Part shown: positions 9,854 to 21,200 of the stretch, in pieces | Layout of the letters: each line of letters opens with the position of its first letter | Numbering within the stretch: the stretch's first letter is position 1 | NCBI GenBank assembly: GCA_964017185.1 | Contig: OZ024880.1 | Location: 37,662,329 to 37,726,328, forward strand | Length of the DNA stretch: 64,000 bases | Direction: 5' to 3' | DNA from: Rugalucina vietnamica | Lineage: Eukaryota > Mollusca > Bivalvia > Lucinida > Lucinidae | Notes under the pieces: model-generated | Seen by the model: the letters and a program-made list of their open reading frames with translations, nothing else | Told to the model about the DNA's origin: nothing | Database searches by the model: none | Program-made: the position numbers and the translations under genes

Positions 9854-12435
9854 TTTTATCTGAACTGTTCTGAAACGTTACGAAGATTAAACCGCATCTT
9901 ATTAAGCAGCATGTTTTCTTATATATGAATATATGGACCCTTCTGAAAAAGACATCGGTGCAAGCAGGTACAAATACCCGCCCCTAAAACCAAAGTTAAA
10001 AAAGAAGGACAAGTTATTACTGATGCAAAAAGATCACCCGAGTGAGTAGTTCTTTCCAAAACAGTTTTCGTTCGGCAACACGATAAGCCATGCATGAATC
10101 CGAGAAAATCTTAAACAAATGGACACCAAAACAAGAAATGCAGAGAAGTACAATAGTAATAAAAATGAAACTGAGGTCCTTCAAGAGCAGTGAACATATT
10201 GATGAGAGAGGGGATGGGCCTGGTTTCGGCTATTTAAGCCTCGACAGTGACCCTGCTGATTTGGCAACATGGAACTGAATGGATTCATTTACTAACAGAT
10301 GCACTATGCGTGCACATCAGAATACCGACGACTTGTCTGTATATCTTATTATCAATTAACTACATTAATATTAGTATTTGTATGACCAAATCAGCTAGAC
10401 AGGTGGTTTTATGGGTGCATATTTGGAGGTGTGGGCACTTTTGTGGCATAAGCTGCCACTATGCTTATTATCATCAGTAAATATTCCTGATCTGATTTTG
10501 CCCTGTTGCAAAAATGGGAAACCCAAAATAAGGTCATAATCAAGGTCAAAGGTCACCAGGTGCATTTTATTGCAATATGATTAAAGGGTAGTTTCAATAT
10601 TTATATTTGCTACTAAAATGAAGGTATGTGTTGATAAAACTAAATAAGCAGACACTCATGGTGTGGTTAAACATTCTGGCCATATAAAAGGTCAAAAATG
10701 GGGTCAAATGCCCTTAATCTTTGATGTCGTTTTTTTGTTTTTTGTAACCTAAGGATTAGAATTATCAATGTTGGAATACATTATTTATTGTCTGAAAAAC
10801 ATCAGATGATGTTTTTTTTTTTTTGAATGGGTTTGATTATATTTAAACCAGAATGTAAATGATGGTATTTCTGTGACAGTTCGTGTCACGGATATAAACC
10901 GTTGGTGCAACGTATTGGATATTGTTCATATATGCAAATTACGAAATATAGATCGTTTGTGATTCAAGAAAAGTTAGCACGTGACTATTACAAACACAGT
11001 GCAGCACTGAGTACACCAGTAGATGTGTATGCTTCACCACTGACGGTCGGGCTACTGGGTTTCCTGCTGAATTCCCAACCCTTTTCATAGGTCATCAAGT
11101 GCACTTTGAGAAATTTTCGTCTAATTAGTTACATTTTGAATTTGTATCTACATTTGGGTGGACAAAAGTGGGTTTGCAATAGCAGCAAACATTTCATAAC
11201 TGATTTGCCTTATTTGCAGTCAGCTGTGGGTGCTTGGTGATGTCTGGTCTGGGGCACAACACAGAGCATGAAATGGCCAACCATGTCTCAAAACCATCAG
11301 TAACAGTTCTGGTTGGATTTTTTTTTTTTTTTTTTTTTTTTGTTTTTTTTTTTTGTTTTTTTTTTTTTTGTTTTTTATTGGTAATGTCCTTGACGTTTGT
11401 ATGGTTCTGGTATAATATGTGAGAGGGAGATCCACTGTATAGGTAATTTATTTTCATATACATGTAGATGATTACATTCAAAGTCAAGGTTTGGGATATA
11501 GATGGATGTGTTTAATATTTTACTTGGCACTATCAAATATGCAAGGTGTAGATTGACTACACCCAAAACTTATCAGCGTTTGAGTGATTTTTTATCTGAA
11601 ACACACACTATATTATTACTTGGCATGCCAAGCAAAATGGCACACTGCATGGTATACAAATAAGCAATGCCAGTCTGAAGGCAGTTTTAATCCAAAGACC
11701 GGAAAATAATTGGATGATGCTTTGTATCCGAAACATTAATCATATGTTGTGCACCAGCGGTTAATATTTCAATATAGTCTTTGCAGCAAGTCCGTTTGTC
11801 CATACAACGACTTCTTTTGGATTGATACCTATGTCTCCAAAAACGGCAAGGTTGGCACTTACTGCTCAGGGCTGAATAGTCACTAATATACATATGGATG
11901 CAAACGATAAGATTTGAGAACCCCGAACAGAGTAAGAGGCTTTCAGTTAAATACAACACCGTCTTGTGTGAAAATTGGCTTTTTCTGGCAATTTGGTTCT
12001 CTGGTTGCAGCTCGTGCATGTGTTTATGTCAGATGCCCATGCAGATACTTCATGTTTCAACAACAATACCATCCACAACTGAACCAATGTTTTATCTAAC
12101 TAAGTCACCATATCAGCATGTGATATGGGCTACAGGGAAAACAATTTGTGCCACAGTTTACAAGGCAAAGCGATTGTTTGTCTAGGTTATGGACTATGGT
12201 TGAAACTATCTTCTGTGGGCTTTCATCATCTTAATTCATAATTATGACATGAAGTGTCCATGTTTTATAGCAAAATGCCTTGAGGGATGTTCTGAGAAAA
12301 TTAGTAGAAAGCATGCTGTTTGCAGCTGCGAATCTGGTGCGCATTTGTACATGGTAACCACTGTTTGGAAGCGTACTGCCAACATAGCTTTATGAACTGA
12401 ACATTATTAATTGTCTGATTCAAGCATCTGCACTT
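9854..12435. other. intergenic stretch with degraded repeats
   Basis: Contains repeat E (10168-10280), a block at 10425-10560 matched in inverted orientation by 13680-13795, and long T runs at 11315-11372. At 11700-11870 a minus-strand frame reads SANLAVFGDIGINP, which vaguely resembles the C-terminal part of LINE reverse transcriptases but is broken. No intact gene seen. Confidence 0.45.
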
Positions 12436-12610
12436 GCGGCCCCCACGGCCGAGCGATTAACAGTATTGATTTCATAACCGCAAAATCATTCAATTATATC
12501 ACTGCTTTGTATGTTGTGGGGTTGAGCCCCACACAGGGCAAGTGAGACAAACCAAGTTCTGCTTGCGGGTATGCCAATGTGGGTTTTCTAGGGGTTCCCA
12601 GTCCCGTTTG
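12436..12610 (+). mobile_element. tRNA-derived SINE, 3' truncated and diverged
   Basis: Head GCGGCCCCCACGGCCGAGCG and body AAGTTCTGCTTGCGGGTATG align with the full SINE at 6396. It stops before the tail and has no A-run. Confidence 0.8.
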
Positions 12611-12971
12611 CGTGAAGTTGTTTCAAGACTTCCTAAAACATGTCTTGCCATTGTTGATGTCACACACAGAGAATAAACATTTGTTATAAATGCTGTCTTG
12701 AAACAGGGCCCAGGTTCACATTGAACAGTAAAATCATGATTGAAAGTATCCACACAAAGCATAGGTTAACATTTATTGAGCATTTCATTGACACATTGCA
12801 ATTTACGCATTCTAACAGACAATCACATTTCTTTTGATGGTTCTGTCTAAATTTGAATAAAGGTAATAAATTAGGAAAAATATATGTCATTATGCATTCA
12901 TTAAAGAAATAAAACAACTTCAAAACTTTTACATGTAAAAAGGAACCATTAATCTACATACATACATTCTG

Positions 12972-13312
12972 TACATCTGTAATTCAATATGGTTTGAAAT
13001 AAGTAATTCTGTTTTGCTGATCCTGAAAAATTGTCTTAAGGTATGTTTGAGTTTTCGTCAAGGGTGCCTGCTTGAACGCAAGGGAAGTTCAACTAGTTTG
13101 AACTTTTAAGGAATGCCAACTTGAAAACAAGGAAAGTCTACATCTGTAATCTGATAAGATTTGAAATAAGCAATTTTGTTGTGCTGATCCAGTAAAATTG
13201 TCTCAGGGTACAATATTCGAGCTTTACGTCTAGGGTGTCTGCTTGAATGCAAAGGAAGCCCAACTAATTTGAACTTTTGTTAAGGAGTGCCAACTTGAAA
13301 GCGAGGAAAGTC
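12972..13312. repeat. tandem duplication, unit about 170 bp
   Basis: Units 12972-13138 and 13139-13312 each run from TACATCTGTAAT to GGAAAGTC and share TGCCAACTTGAAA. They differ at many sites, so the duplication is not recent. Confidence 0.75.
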
Positions 13313-13843
13313 AAATAAATATGTATAATTTCAAACCCCCATACCTTTAAATCCAAGCGGTCGTAACCATAGCAACTTACCCCCACCCCACTCTACCGAC
13401 ACATGTCCCCCATCCATATGGATCCAAGCACGATTCTGGACAATTAAGCCACTTTGGGCTTCAAATTATCTGAATTTTAAGAAATATTTATCAAAATGAC
13501 ATTTTAGTAGGCGTAAAAGCTTTGTATGTTACGTTTTACATTTTTTGCACTTGATGACCTTTGACCTTACCTATTGACCTCAATATTGATTTGTCAGACT
13601 TATTGAGGCAAAATTCTACTTTTGCTAAGCTTAAAAAGATTACATAGTAAATTTTACACAATTTTGCACCTGATGACCTTTGACCTCCTTTATTGACCCT
13701 TATACTGGTCGTTCGTTTTTGCAACAGGCAGAAACTGAAAGAGGGCGTGTCCCTCTAAAACTTAGGCACTGTTGCAATCCATACTGCAAAAGTGCCCACA
13801 AACGTGTTTTCTAGCGCCCTTATTTACTGTTGAACGCTAGTCT
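13313..13843. other. intergenic, short duplicated block
   Basis: Two copies of a block containing TTTGCAC.TGATGACCTTTGACC lie about 120 bp apart (near 13545 and 13668). The end at 13780-13795 matches 10425-10440 in inverted orientation. Confidence 0.5.
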
Positions 13844-14058
13844 AAGCCCGCATCATGTACGGATGACAAACTGGGCCAATACGAGATCAGCTTGCGGTAA
13901 CCGCGAAGCTGATGAGCGCCTTTGTTTTCGCCACTCGAAAAGTATAATCTTCTTAAATCCAAAATTTCAAACTTCTAGCTGTCTTTGTGGCTGTACAGCC
14001 AAGTTTGTGTCGGACCTGGTCGGAAACCAAAATTGCTGGTTTTCTCACGCACAGGCTC
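13844..14058 (-). repeat. hairpin MITE family A, copy 2
   Basis: Reverse orientation (palindrome first, long arm second). Stem GCTTGCGG/CCGCGAAGC, then TTGTTTTCGCC and TTGTGTCGGACCTGG. The left terminus is shortened. Confidence 0.75.
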
Positions 14059-14674
14059 AAATCATGTGTCAGTCTCTGGTCACGATGTGGTGGTCCCTAC
14101 TTGATAGTTCAATGATTCATAATTTTCCCCGATTCTACCACCACAAATTAAGAGTAGCATTGACCTAAATAAGAATATCTTCCTTATGATGAGTCGTCTT
14201 AGCGAGTTATTTTCCTTACAACATGCATGATATTGTTTAATACAGCTAACCAATGGATGTAAATAGAACAAAATGTGTTGTGGGCCTTTCTTTAACTACA
14301 TACAAGCTGACCATTTAGAAAAGTCAGTCATTTTACCGCCCCTGCACAACGTGCAAGCAAAAGTGACAGACATTGTTTATCATCTCGCGGGAAAGCAAGT
14401 CATTAGCTCAGCAACTTAGATTACTTATGGCACAGTTTTAAAAAATAGTGCTATAACCACGGTCAGTAGACTGACCAGGGAAGCAAGTCACAACAATGCT
14501 TAGCAACTATTCCATCGTGTCATTGGGCAGCTAGCATAATCGGCGCAAATAACAATCTCGCAGCACACCTCACATTTTTATTCTGTCATAGGCTTAATTT
14601 TTGTTTCCGGAAGTTGCTTCAGCCAGCGTAGCCTACAGTCGGTAGTCTTGATGTGCAGTTGGAACGGTTGAAGC
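14059..14674. other. upstream region of the short CILP-family gene
   Basis: No TATA box is obvious before the ATG at 14675. GCAAGTCATTAGCTCAGCAAC (14395) is partly repeated at 14482. The promoter should lie here, but no element can be assigned with confidence. Confidence 0.35.
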
Positions 14675-14744
14675 ATGGCTTCTCAACTTCGATTATCGCG
14701 TAAAATATTCGTGCTCTTTCTCTGTTGGGTGTTTAATTGGGCAG
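14675..14744 (+). CDS. short CILP-family gene, exon 1 (signal peptide)
   Basis: ATG at 14675, 23 codons plus one base, donor GCAG|GTGAGC at 14745, phase 1. The start is chosen because it gives a complete signal peptide and joins in frame to exon 2. Too short for ordinary ORF detection. Confidence 0.85.
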
Positions 14745-16772
14745 GTGAGCAGAACCTTTCGTTTTGCATGCATAATATTATGTTGTTGACGCTAGTTGAA
14801 GTAGCAACAGTCACAAGGCAGATCAGCAGGTAGACAGGTAGAACAGAATCTTTAATACTTTTCACACAGATTTTGAGTACGAAACAAAACAGTAGAAATA
14901 CTGAAGGTTTTCTCATGGCGCGACTAATGTTGGGATGCACTTGCGATGGCGCCATATAGGCTTACCGAAGATGATACGTTTTATTGCAGATGTAAATGGA
15001 CAAGGGGGTGGGGACAGATTCTTACTGATCGAGAAAGAAAACCATGGTGGAATCCGAAAGCGACAGATTATGGGTCAGGAAGTAACAGTGAACGGTAAAG
15101 TGTTTTCGATGTTACAGGAGATTAAACCTGGTTCCGATCCTAACGAGCAGTGCTATGTCAATATCGGTGTGTACACGTCAGAGTCAGCCGAAGTAGGATT
15201 GCCGGGTGCTGAGGTCACCGTCGTGTCTGTGATAGATTACAATACCACTGATACGGGTTATACTGTAAATTTCGGAGGTTACAGTCGAGGGATAACGAAC
15301 ACGAACGGTCAAGTGTGCTTGGTGATGTTATGCTATGACATTGATACTGCGTTTGGAGTTGCGTACGTGGCTACGGAAAACGAACGACTCTTCACGCCGC
15401 TAACGCGGAAGGATATACCAAATCTGCCATCGACAATCAAGGATATCAAGCCAATAGCAAATAATGAAGAGTTGGCATTCTTAGGTTCGACTACTGGACC
15501 AGTTGAGGGGAAAACGGGACCACTGTATACCTACCACGAAAAACATCTATGTGACACAAATGGTCTAAGCGACTACCATTTCGTGTTCTCATATCTGTCG
15601 ATTCCCGACGAGCTGACAGAAACCCCTGTCCCTACAATTTCCTCTGAACCCATCCCCGACACAAGAACCTGGTACTATGGTCTAACAAAGAGGGACAGGC
15701 AGACGTGCTACTTCAAACTTAAGATTAGGGTAAGCAGTTATTCATAAAAAAAACCCCTAATTGTTGGTTTACCAAAAACTTTTCCAGAACGCTAATGTGT
15801 GAATCATATGACTTGAGCCGAACAGAGAAAGTTACAAAAGTTGGTCAATGAGGTTTTTCTCTTTCATGTACCAACAAATACGAAATAATATTGTTGTAGG
15901 TTGCCTCATCTCAAGTGAAAGTTGAGTTACGGAGTATGAACCCCAATACCTTACAGAGCTACGGCACGTTTATTTCTGGACCCAAGAACGACCCCGACTC
16001 CCAAGACAAAACCCTTAAAGTAGCTTGTCTGCAGTTCCGCTGTCCAACTCTGATGGTGGATCGCAATGACACCATGGATACACTAGTGGAGGGGAAAATT
16101 ACAGTACCGGGAAAACCGGAGGGATGCACAGTGCGGTAAATTAGATCTAGTCTGGTCATCAGATAAATATGCATCCTCGAACCAGGCTACTTCGCTGAAC
16201 TAATGGCATGTCGAACAATGTAGTCGCTGATAAGCATGCACTGAAGGCATACTAGTAATAAAAGAATTCAAAATAACATGCAACCTGATCAACCTCTTTT
16301 TAGAATTGCATACTTCATTAAATAAACACCAGACCAGTTTTATAATCATTGTCTTATATACATTTTCAGTTCTCTCATTTAAATTTGGCTCAAACTGAAA
16401 CTGGCTTTGATCCAAACTATAGTGTAACAGAGTTTTTTGTGTATTTTATAACACTGGTTTTGTGATTTCTCTATATGTAAAAGTCGATTTTTTTTTAGCT
16501 AAACCTGAAAAATAAGGTCAAAATTTTCTGAATTCTACGGACATAATTGTATCTTTTTCAGCTCCACCCATCTTACTGGTATCGAAGCAGACGAGTTGGG
16601 GTTTTCAGCTACACTATACACCGGACACAACTACGGACCAAAGGAAGGGATTTTCAAGCACACTGACACCATGTTTTCAAGAGCCCGTTGCTTTGCCGGC
16701 CGAGATTTCCTGGGCAACAGCTATTCTATGGCATTTGATGACAACAATGCACTAGAATATGACTGTACATAA
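14675..16772 (+). CDS. short secreted CILP-family protein, C-terminal half only (complete)
   Basis: Exons 14675-14744, 14990-15729, 15900-16135 and 16562-16772 join in frame to 418 residues plus TAA. Exon 1 encodes a clean signal peptide: basic start MASQLRLSRK, hydrophobic core IFVLFLCWVF, then small residues. The mature protein starts with a short spacer and a furin-type IRKR (15052-15063), then aligns with the C-terminal half of the CILP-like neighbour: shared cysteines, an N..GQ.CL motif, GPLY, CYFKLKIR, CLQFRCP and HNYGP. The last two introns have the same positions and phases (0 and 2). There is no TSP1, Ig or CILP/FAM171-like module. It is therefore a tandem paralogue reduced to the half that vertebrate CILP releases by cleavage. 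Secreted/matrix location is inferred; catalytic activity is unknown (the old pyrophosphohydrolase label for this half is disputed). AATAAA at 17152 is a possible polyadenylation site. Confidence 0.9.
14990..15729 (+). CDS. short CILP-family gene, exon 2
   Basis: Acceptor TTTTATTGCAG ending 14989, donor AGG|GTAAGC at 15730. Codes for the spacer, IRKR, and most of the CILP C-terminal-like region. ATGs upstream of 14990 in the same frame are intronic. Confidence 0.92.
15900..16135 (+). CDS. short CILP-family gene, exon 3
   Basis: Acceptor TTGTTGTAG ending 15899, donor GTGCG|GTAAAT at 16136; phase 0 in, phase 2 out, as in the neighbour. Contains ACLQFRCPTLM. Confidence 0.9.
16562..16772 (+). CDS. 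short CILP-family gene, exon 4
   Basis: Acceptor TCTTTTTCAG ending 16561; TAA at 16770-16772. The first base completes an arginine codon. Reads STHLTGIEADELGF, HNYGPKEGIF, then two cysteines and EYDCT. It is homologous to the last exon of the CILP-like gene and was placed by splice phase. Confidence 0.88.
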
Positions 16773-16837
16773 CTTATAGTATGTGTATGATGAATGATTT
16801 GAAGATGAATTAAGAGACTTAGCACATGTATCATGTT

Positions 16838-17077
16838 GAGCCGCGACGTGAGAAAACTGGTCTTTGGGGTTTCCGATCAGGTCCGACACAAACCGACGTG
16901 TACAGTCATAGAAGCAGGCTAGAAGTTTGAAATTTCACATTTAAGAAGAGGAATTGTACTATCCGTGTAGCGAAAACAAAGGTGCTGATCAGCTTCGCAG
17001 TTACGCAGTTACTGCGAAGCTGATCTGCGCCTTTGTTTTCGCATAGGCAAAAATCCGGTTTTCTCATGACACGGCTC
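16838..17077 (+). repeat. hairpin MITE family A, copy 3
   Basis: Full length, GAGCCGCGACG..ACACGGCTC, flanked by ATGTT on both sides. Stem GCTTCGCAG/CTGCGAAGC. It lies 65 bp after the short CILP gene stop, so it is probably part of that gene's 3' UTR if AATAAA at 17152 is used. Confidence 0.85.
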
Positions 17078-17667
17078 ATGTTCATGTAAACATTAACTTA
17101 ATTGAAAAAGAGGATATTTTCACAATGCTTAAAACTAGTAACCTTAAAAGGAATAAATGCTATCTGACCTTTCCAAGTGTGTTTTATTTTTAATATTGCA
17201 GAAAAGTAAGTTGCGCTTACGCTAATCCTTAGCAAGGGATTTCTCGTATATATGACTTGTCCTTTATTACGCAAAAAAATAAATAAACAAATAAATAACG
17301 AAGAATGGCCAAGCAGTGTCTGTAAACTGGTAAAAGATTTGAGAGTAATGACCAGATCCTATACAAACCAGCCTACGCAAAGATGGTGTCTAGATGCTTG
17401 AAATCTCAAGTATGGGTAGTTTTAATTGTTGTTGATTCTCTATTAAAACAATTATGATGATGTTGAAGGTACATTTTTACTCATTTGCATTAAAAGTATA
17501 TTATGACTGAAACACTGTTTTCACGTCTCAAAATTTCAAAAATGAGTTGGTTCATCACTGTGATTAGGAAGACCATCGTTATTTCTTGAGTATTCAGTTT
17601 ATAAGTGTACCTGATCTTTTTAGAAAAAAAAATGTATTACATGATCAGTCAAAACAAGGTCAAATTT
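17078..17667. other. AT-rich intergenic stretch
   Basis: AATAAA at 17152 and an AAATAAATAAAC cluster at 17275-17300. No gene or repeat recognised. Confidence 0.4.
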
Positions 17668-17990
17668 ACTTACCATTGGCGCCTCGGAGAAATAGATGGG
17701 CTGCTTCTGCCTCCAGGCCAAGCTTCTTATCTACTGACCGACTCTCTGATTACTGGTAAACCACTCATGTCTGAGCCTGCCCAGGAAAAGTGGTTTAGTC
17801 AAACCATCCATACGTATAAGCCTTTTCGGCTTAGTTGGGTGGTTATATTTTATGAAGCACATTTTGAGTGTCATGACATTTTACATTGGGTAAGTCACAT
17901 AAAATGGAGGCAACGCCCCGACATGGCCCCGACATGACCATTGCTGTTGACTTGGACATAAAACATCAATTCAAACAAACAAACAAATTT
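17668..17990 (-). repeat. repeat K, copy 1 (SINE-like)
   Basis: Shares, in inverted orientation with 19708-19935, blocks such as ACCACTCATG/TGGTTTAGTCAAACCATCC and a tail around GTTGACTTGGACATAAAAC. Ends in an ACAAACAAACAAA run, like a minus-strand SINE tail. Family not identified. Confidence 0.55.
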
Positions 17991-18336
17991 CCTTTTCAAA
18001 TTGTAAGCTGAACTTAAAGTACTTAAAGTACTGCCAAGAGGAAAGGTAACAGTCAGTGCACTTGGTGTGCATGACAAAGTGCACTTTACTTGCAATGTTT
18101 GATAGTGATTAGTGCACTTACTAGTGCACTCCATGTGCACAAGGGTGTTACCATTCGTCTTAGCTTAACTGTAGTTGGCCTCTGAAGAAAGAAACAAAAA
18201 GAAAAGATAGGAAAGAAAAGAAAACAAATGAACAGATTGAGGACAGTGGGATGGACACTGGATCATAGGTATACTACCAGCTCACCAGGTGAGCAAAACA
18301 TCTCAGGTGAGTTAAAACTAGAAGACCAATGGCCCT

Positions 18337-18567
18337 GAGCAAATCATGGGAAAACCAACAATCTGCATATGCGAAAACAAAGACGCAGATCAGCTTTGCG
18401 GTAACCGCGAAGCTGATCAGCGCCTTTGTTTTCGCTACTCAGATAGTACAATTCCTCTTCTACTTAAATCCAAAATTTTGAGCTTCTAGCCTGCTTCTCT
18501 TACCGTACAGGCCGGTTTGTCGGACCTGTTCGGAAACCACATTGCTGGTTTTCCCACGAGGTGGATC
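18337..18567 (-). repeat. hairpin MITE family A, copy 4
   Basis: Reverse orientation, nearly full length; stem GCTTTGCGG/CCGCGAAGC. Flanks read GCCCT on both sides. Confidence 0.85.
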
Positions 18568-18589
18568 GCCCTGTAAACCCTCATCTGAG

Positions 18590-18930
18590 ATCTGATATAC
18601 CCGTATATACCAATAAACATGTTTGAATATTATGGTAAGTGCATTGTGTTATTATGGTAAGTGCATTGTATTATTATGGTAAGTGCATTGTATATAGCTC
18701 TAGTGGGGAGATGAACCCCTGGGGTCAAATGTTTTTCAGAATCATTAATTTTATGTACATGCAAGTTTTTCCTTTCAAATGACATTTTAAAGTTTCCCCG
18801 CCACCTATATTGACCAAGAACAAGTGCCATAAAATAGGTCATTATCAACACAGGGTCATGATTTATGTGCAATGAAGTACTCCAATACCCATACATGTGA
18901 TACCTCCCTCATCATCAGAGAGACTCCAGG
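18590..18930. repeat. repeat I fragment
   Basis: Shares GTTTGAATATTATGGTAA and CAGGGTCATGATTTAT with 26570-26800. Includes a short tandem of ATTATGGTAAGTGCATTGT (18630-18690). Confidence 0.5.
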
Positions 18931-19030
18931 AAATGAGCGGTAAAATGATCTACAATTTTACTAAAATATACACCTTTTTCAAGAAAATTTCAAAGTCTCC
19001 CTGAACTGAACTTAGAATTTTCTTATATCT

Positions 19031-19064
19031 TGAAAACATGTCCGTGCAATGTATACCCCCTTAA
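19031..19064. repeat. hairpin MITE family B, copy 2, left piece
   Basis: GAAAACATGTCCGTGCAATG then GTATACCCCCTTAA. The rest of this copy resumes at 25981 as TTAAACACCACTTTTATA, so a 6.9 kb insertion splits one family B element at a TTAA. Confidence 0.8.
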
Positions 19065-19707
19065 GGTAAAGAACCATAAAATTGCTGATCCATAGAATTT
19101 TTTTATTTTTTGATATTTTAGAGAAAATATTTATATCTATCGATTCGTGTAATAAAAAAACATGGTTACCAGGTTAGTTTTCCTGCAAATCGCTCCCCTA
19201 AAATGGCTAAAATTGCCTTTATTTGTACGTGACGTAATGGGAAAGTAATAAAAACGCGTCGCTTTTTGCACTTGAGCGCCGTTTACAAGAGAACTAATCC
19301 ATAGAATTTTTTTAAAAACTAAATATGGTCTCGTTTTTGTATTGTGAGTCAAAAAGTTAAATAAAAGTCCTTGACTACCAGGTTGGTTTCGGCGGTATTT
19401 GTCAACGAATGAAGACAGGTAAGCTAAAAATCTTAATTTTCCGTAAGTGACGTTGACGTCATAAAAATGGCGCCTTTTGACTTTTCGGACGTCTTTCATA
19501 AACGTTCGGCATTTGGTTTATTAGAATGTGCTTTAGGCGTCGAATTTAAGATCATTAACGCGTGCTTGTATCTGTCTGAGTAATTTTCAACTCGAATGAT
19601 CTTTCAGTCATATCACGACCGTGAATGGTTCAAATTCGACCCAAGTTCAACAGTATACATAGAGGTACTGTTCAAAATATTTGACCCCAAATTTCAGTCA
19701 ACATGTT

Positions 19708-19935
19708 TGTTTGTTAGTTTGTTTGGATTGATGCTTAACGTCCCAGTCAACAGCTATGGTCATGCCGGGACGTTGCCTCTATTTTATTGGACTTTTACCC
19801 CAAATTAGGATGTCAAAATGACGGCTTAACATATAACCACCCAACTAAGCCAGTAATGCGTATATGTATGGATGGTTTGACTTGAAACCACTTTTCCTGG
19901 GCAGGCTCAATCCTGAGCGGTTAACCAGTAATCAG
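19708..19935 (+). repeat. repeat K, copy 2
   Basis: TTTGGATTGATGCTTAACGT, then a diverged match to the inverse of 17668-17990, ending with GTTAACCAGTAATCAG. Confidence 0.5.
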
Positions 19936-20085
19936 ATGGCATTCAATTAAACTTGTCACAATTATTGTTCAACAAAACTATCATTTCATCAAACGCGCAA
20001 TGCATGCGATGTAAGGTCTGTCTTTTAGTACAATTCATTGCTTGTAAAGGATATAAAGAGTCTGTTTTAGTTTTATTTCCCGTAC

Positions 20086-20089
<4 letters not shown>

Positions 20090-20126
<37 letters not shown>

Positions 20127-20280
20127 AGGATAATCCCGAGAAAAACATCTGACACACCCGCAAGAAGACTTTGGCTAGTCTCACATGCGTCTGATGTGAT
20201 GCTCGAACCAACACCAGACACAGCGGTGAAAAGGTCGAATGGTTAAGCGCGTTAATGGAATCACCACTCGACCATCGACC
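20090..20280 (-). mobile_element. tRNA-derived SINE fragment with A-run
   Basis: Minus-strand head of the 6396-type SINE: GATGCTCGAACCAACACCAG is the B box region and TCGAATGGTTAAGCG part of the head. It is joined on the left to a 36-base A-run. Confidence 0.7.
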
Positions 20281-20504
20281 ATGGGTCGCTGGATAAAGTT
20301 TTGTCAGCTGATTATGTTTCATATAATACATTTGGTCGGTCTTTCCTACATGCTTTTCGTTTAAATTATAGAGTGTCTCTTAAACTTATGTGCGAGCCGC
20401 TGCTTCAGAAAACCAACAATCTACATATGCGAAACCAAAGGCGCAGATTAGCAATGCAGTAACTGCATACCTGATCAGCACCATTGTTTTCGTTTTTGTT
20501 TTCG

Positions 20505-21200
20505 TACGGCCGCGGTGGTGTAATGTATAGCGTGTTCGCTTAAGGCCGTCTCACACAGAACACGGTTGGGCACACGGTTCCAATACGGTTTACTCGGTTA
20601 TACACGGATTGAATGGTACGAGTATTGAGCTCCAACCGTGCCTGGGGTACGATTTAGACTCGAATGTAGCAAGAGTGAGTACGATCAAAGCACGGGTATA
20701 CTCGATCAAGCAATGTTTGTCACGGTTTGAACACGATTTGCCAACGATTTTCATACGATTGTTTTACGGTTCCAAGTACGGTCTTGTTCGATCTGTTACG
20801 GCCTAGTACGATTAAACACGACGTTTACAGGGTTTATATACGGTCGATTCCATACGATTTATATACGATTTTGACACGGTTGAGCTTACTCGTGCTTTGT
20901 GCTTCATGTACGGTTGTATATACGGTCTCGTACGGGCTCACACGGTCTCTCACGGTCTTGTACGATCGCTTATACGATTATACACGGACATCGCACCCGT
21001 GCTAGTTTTTTAAAAGTTTTAAAAATCATACACGGCTTACACGGATACACTCGAATGGCCCGAGTGCAAGTCGGATAAGGCCACGGTTTATTCGGTTGTA
21101 TGTACGGTGTACACGGGTGACCAACCGTGTAAATCGTGTGTTCTGTGTGAGACGGGCTTTAGCAATCAAGGGGTTGCGGGTTCGAAACCCGGCTCAGTAC
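20505..21200 (+). repeat. tRNA-like/SINE head interrupted by a MITE
   Basis: TACGGCCGCGGTGGTGTAAT to GTTCGCTTA (20542) continues at 21162 with GCAATCAAGGGG and GGGTTCGAAACCC, a perfect pol III B box. The break falls in the anticodon region. GTAC at both outer ends may be the insertion duplication. Not a functional tRNA in this state. Confidence 0.65.
20543..21158. mobile_element. 616-bp MITE with TTA target duplication (PIF/Harbinger-like)
   Basis: Inverted ends AGGCCGTCTCACACAGAACA and its near-complement at 21139-21158; TTA on both sides (20540-20542, 21159-21161). TTA/TWA 3-bp duplications are typical of PIF/Harbinger. The interior is dense in ACGGTT, ACGATT and TACACGG words. No ORF of note. 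Confidence 0.75.

Noticed and set aside
19137-19499. 120-codon minus-strand ORF at the left end of the TTAA block
   Set aside because: No recognisable transposase motif; contains an internal DNA duplication and AT-rich composition.
20505-21200. Functional tRNA gene
   Set aside because: The anticodon region is interrupted by a 616-bp element and the A box is poor; it is a SINE head or dead tRNA.
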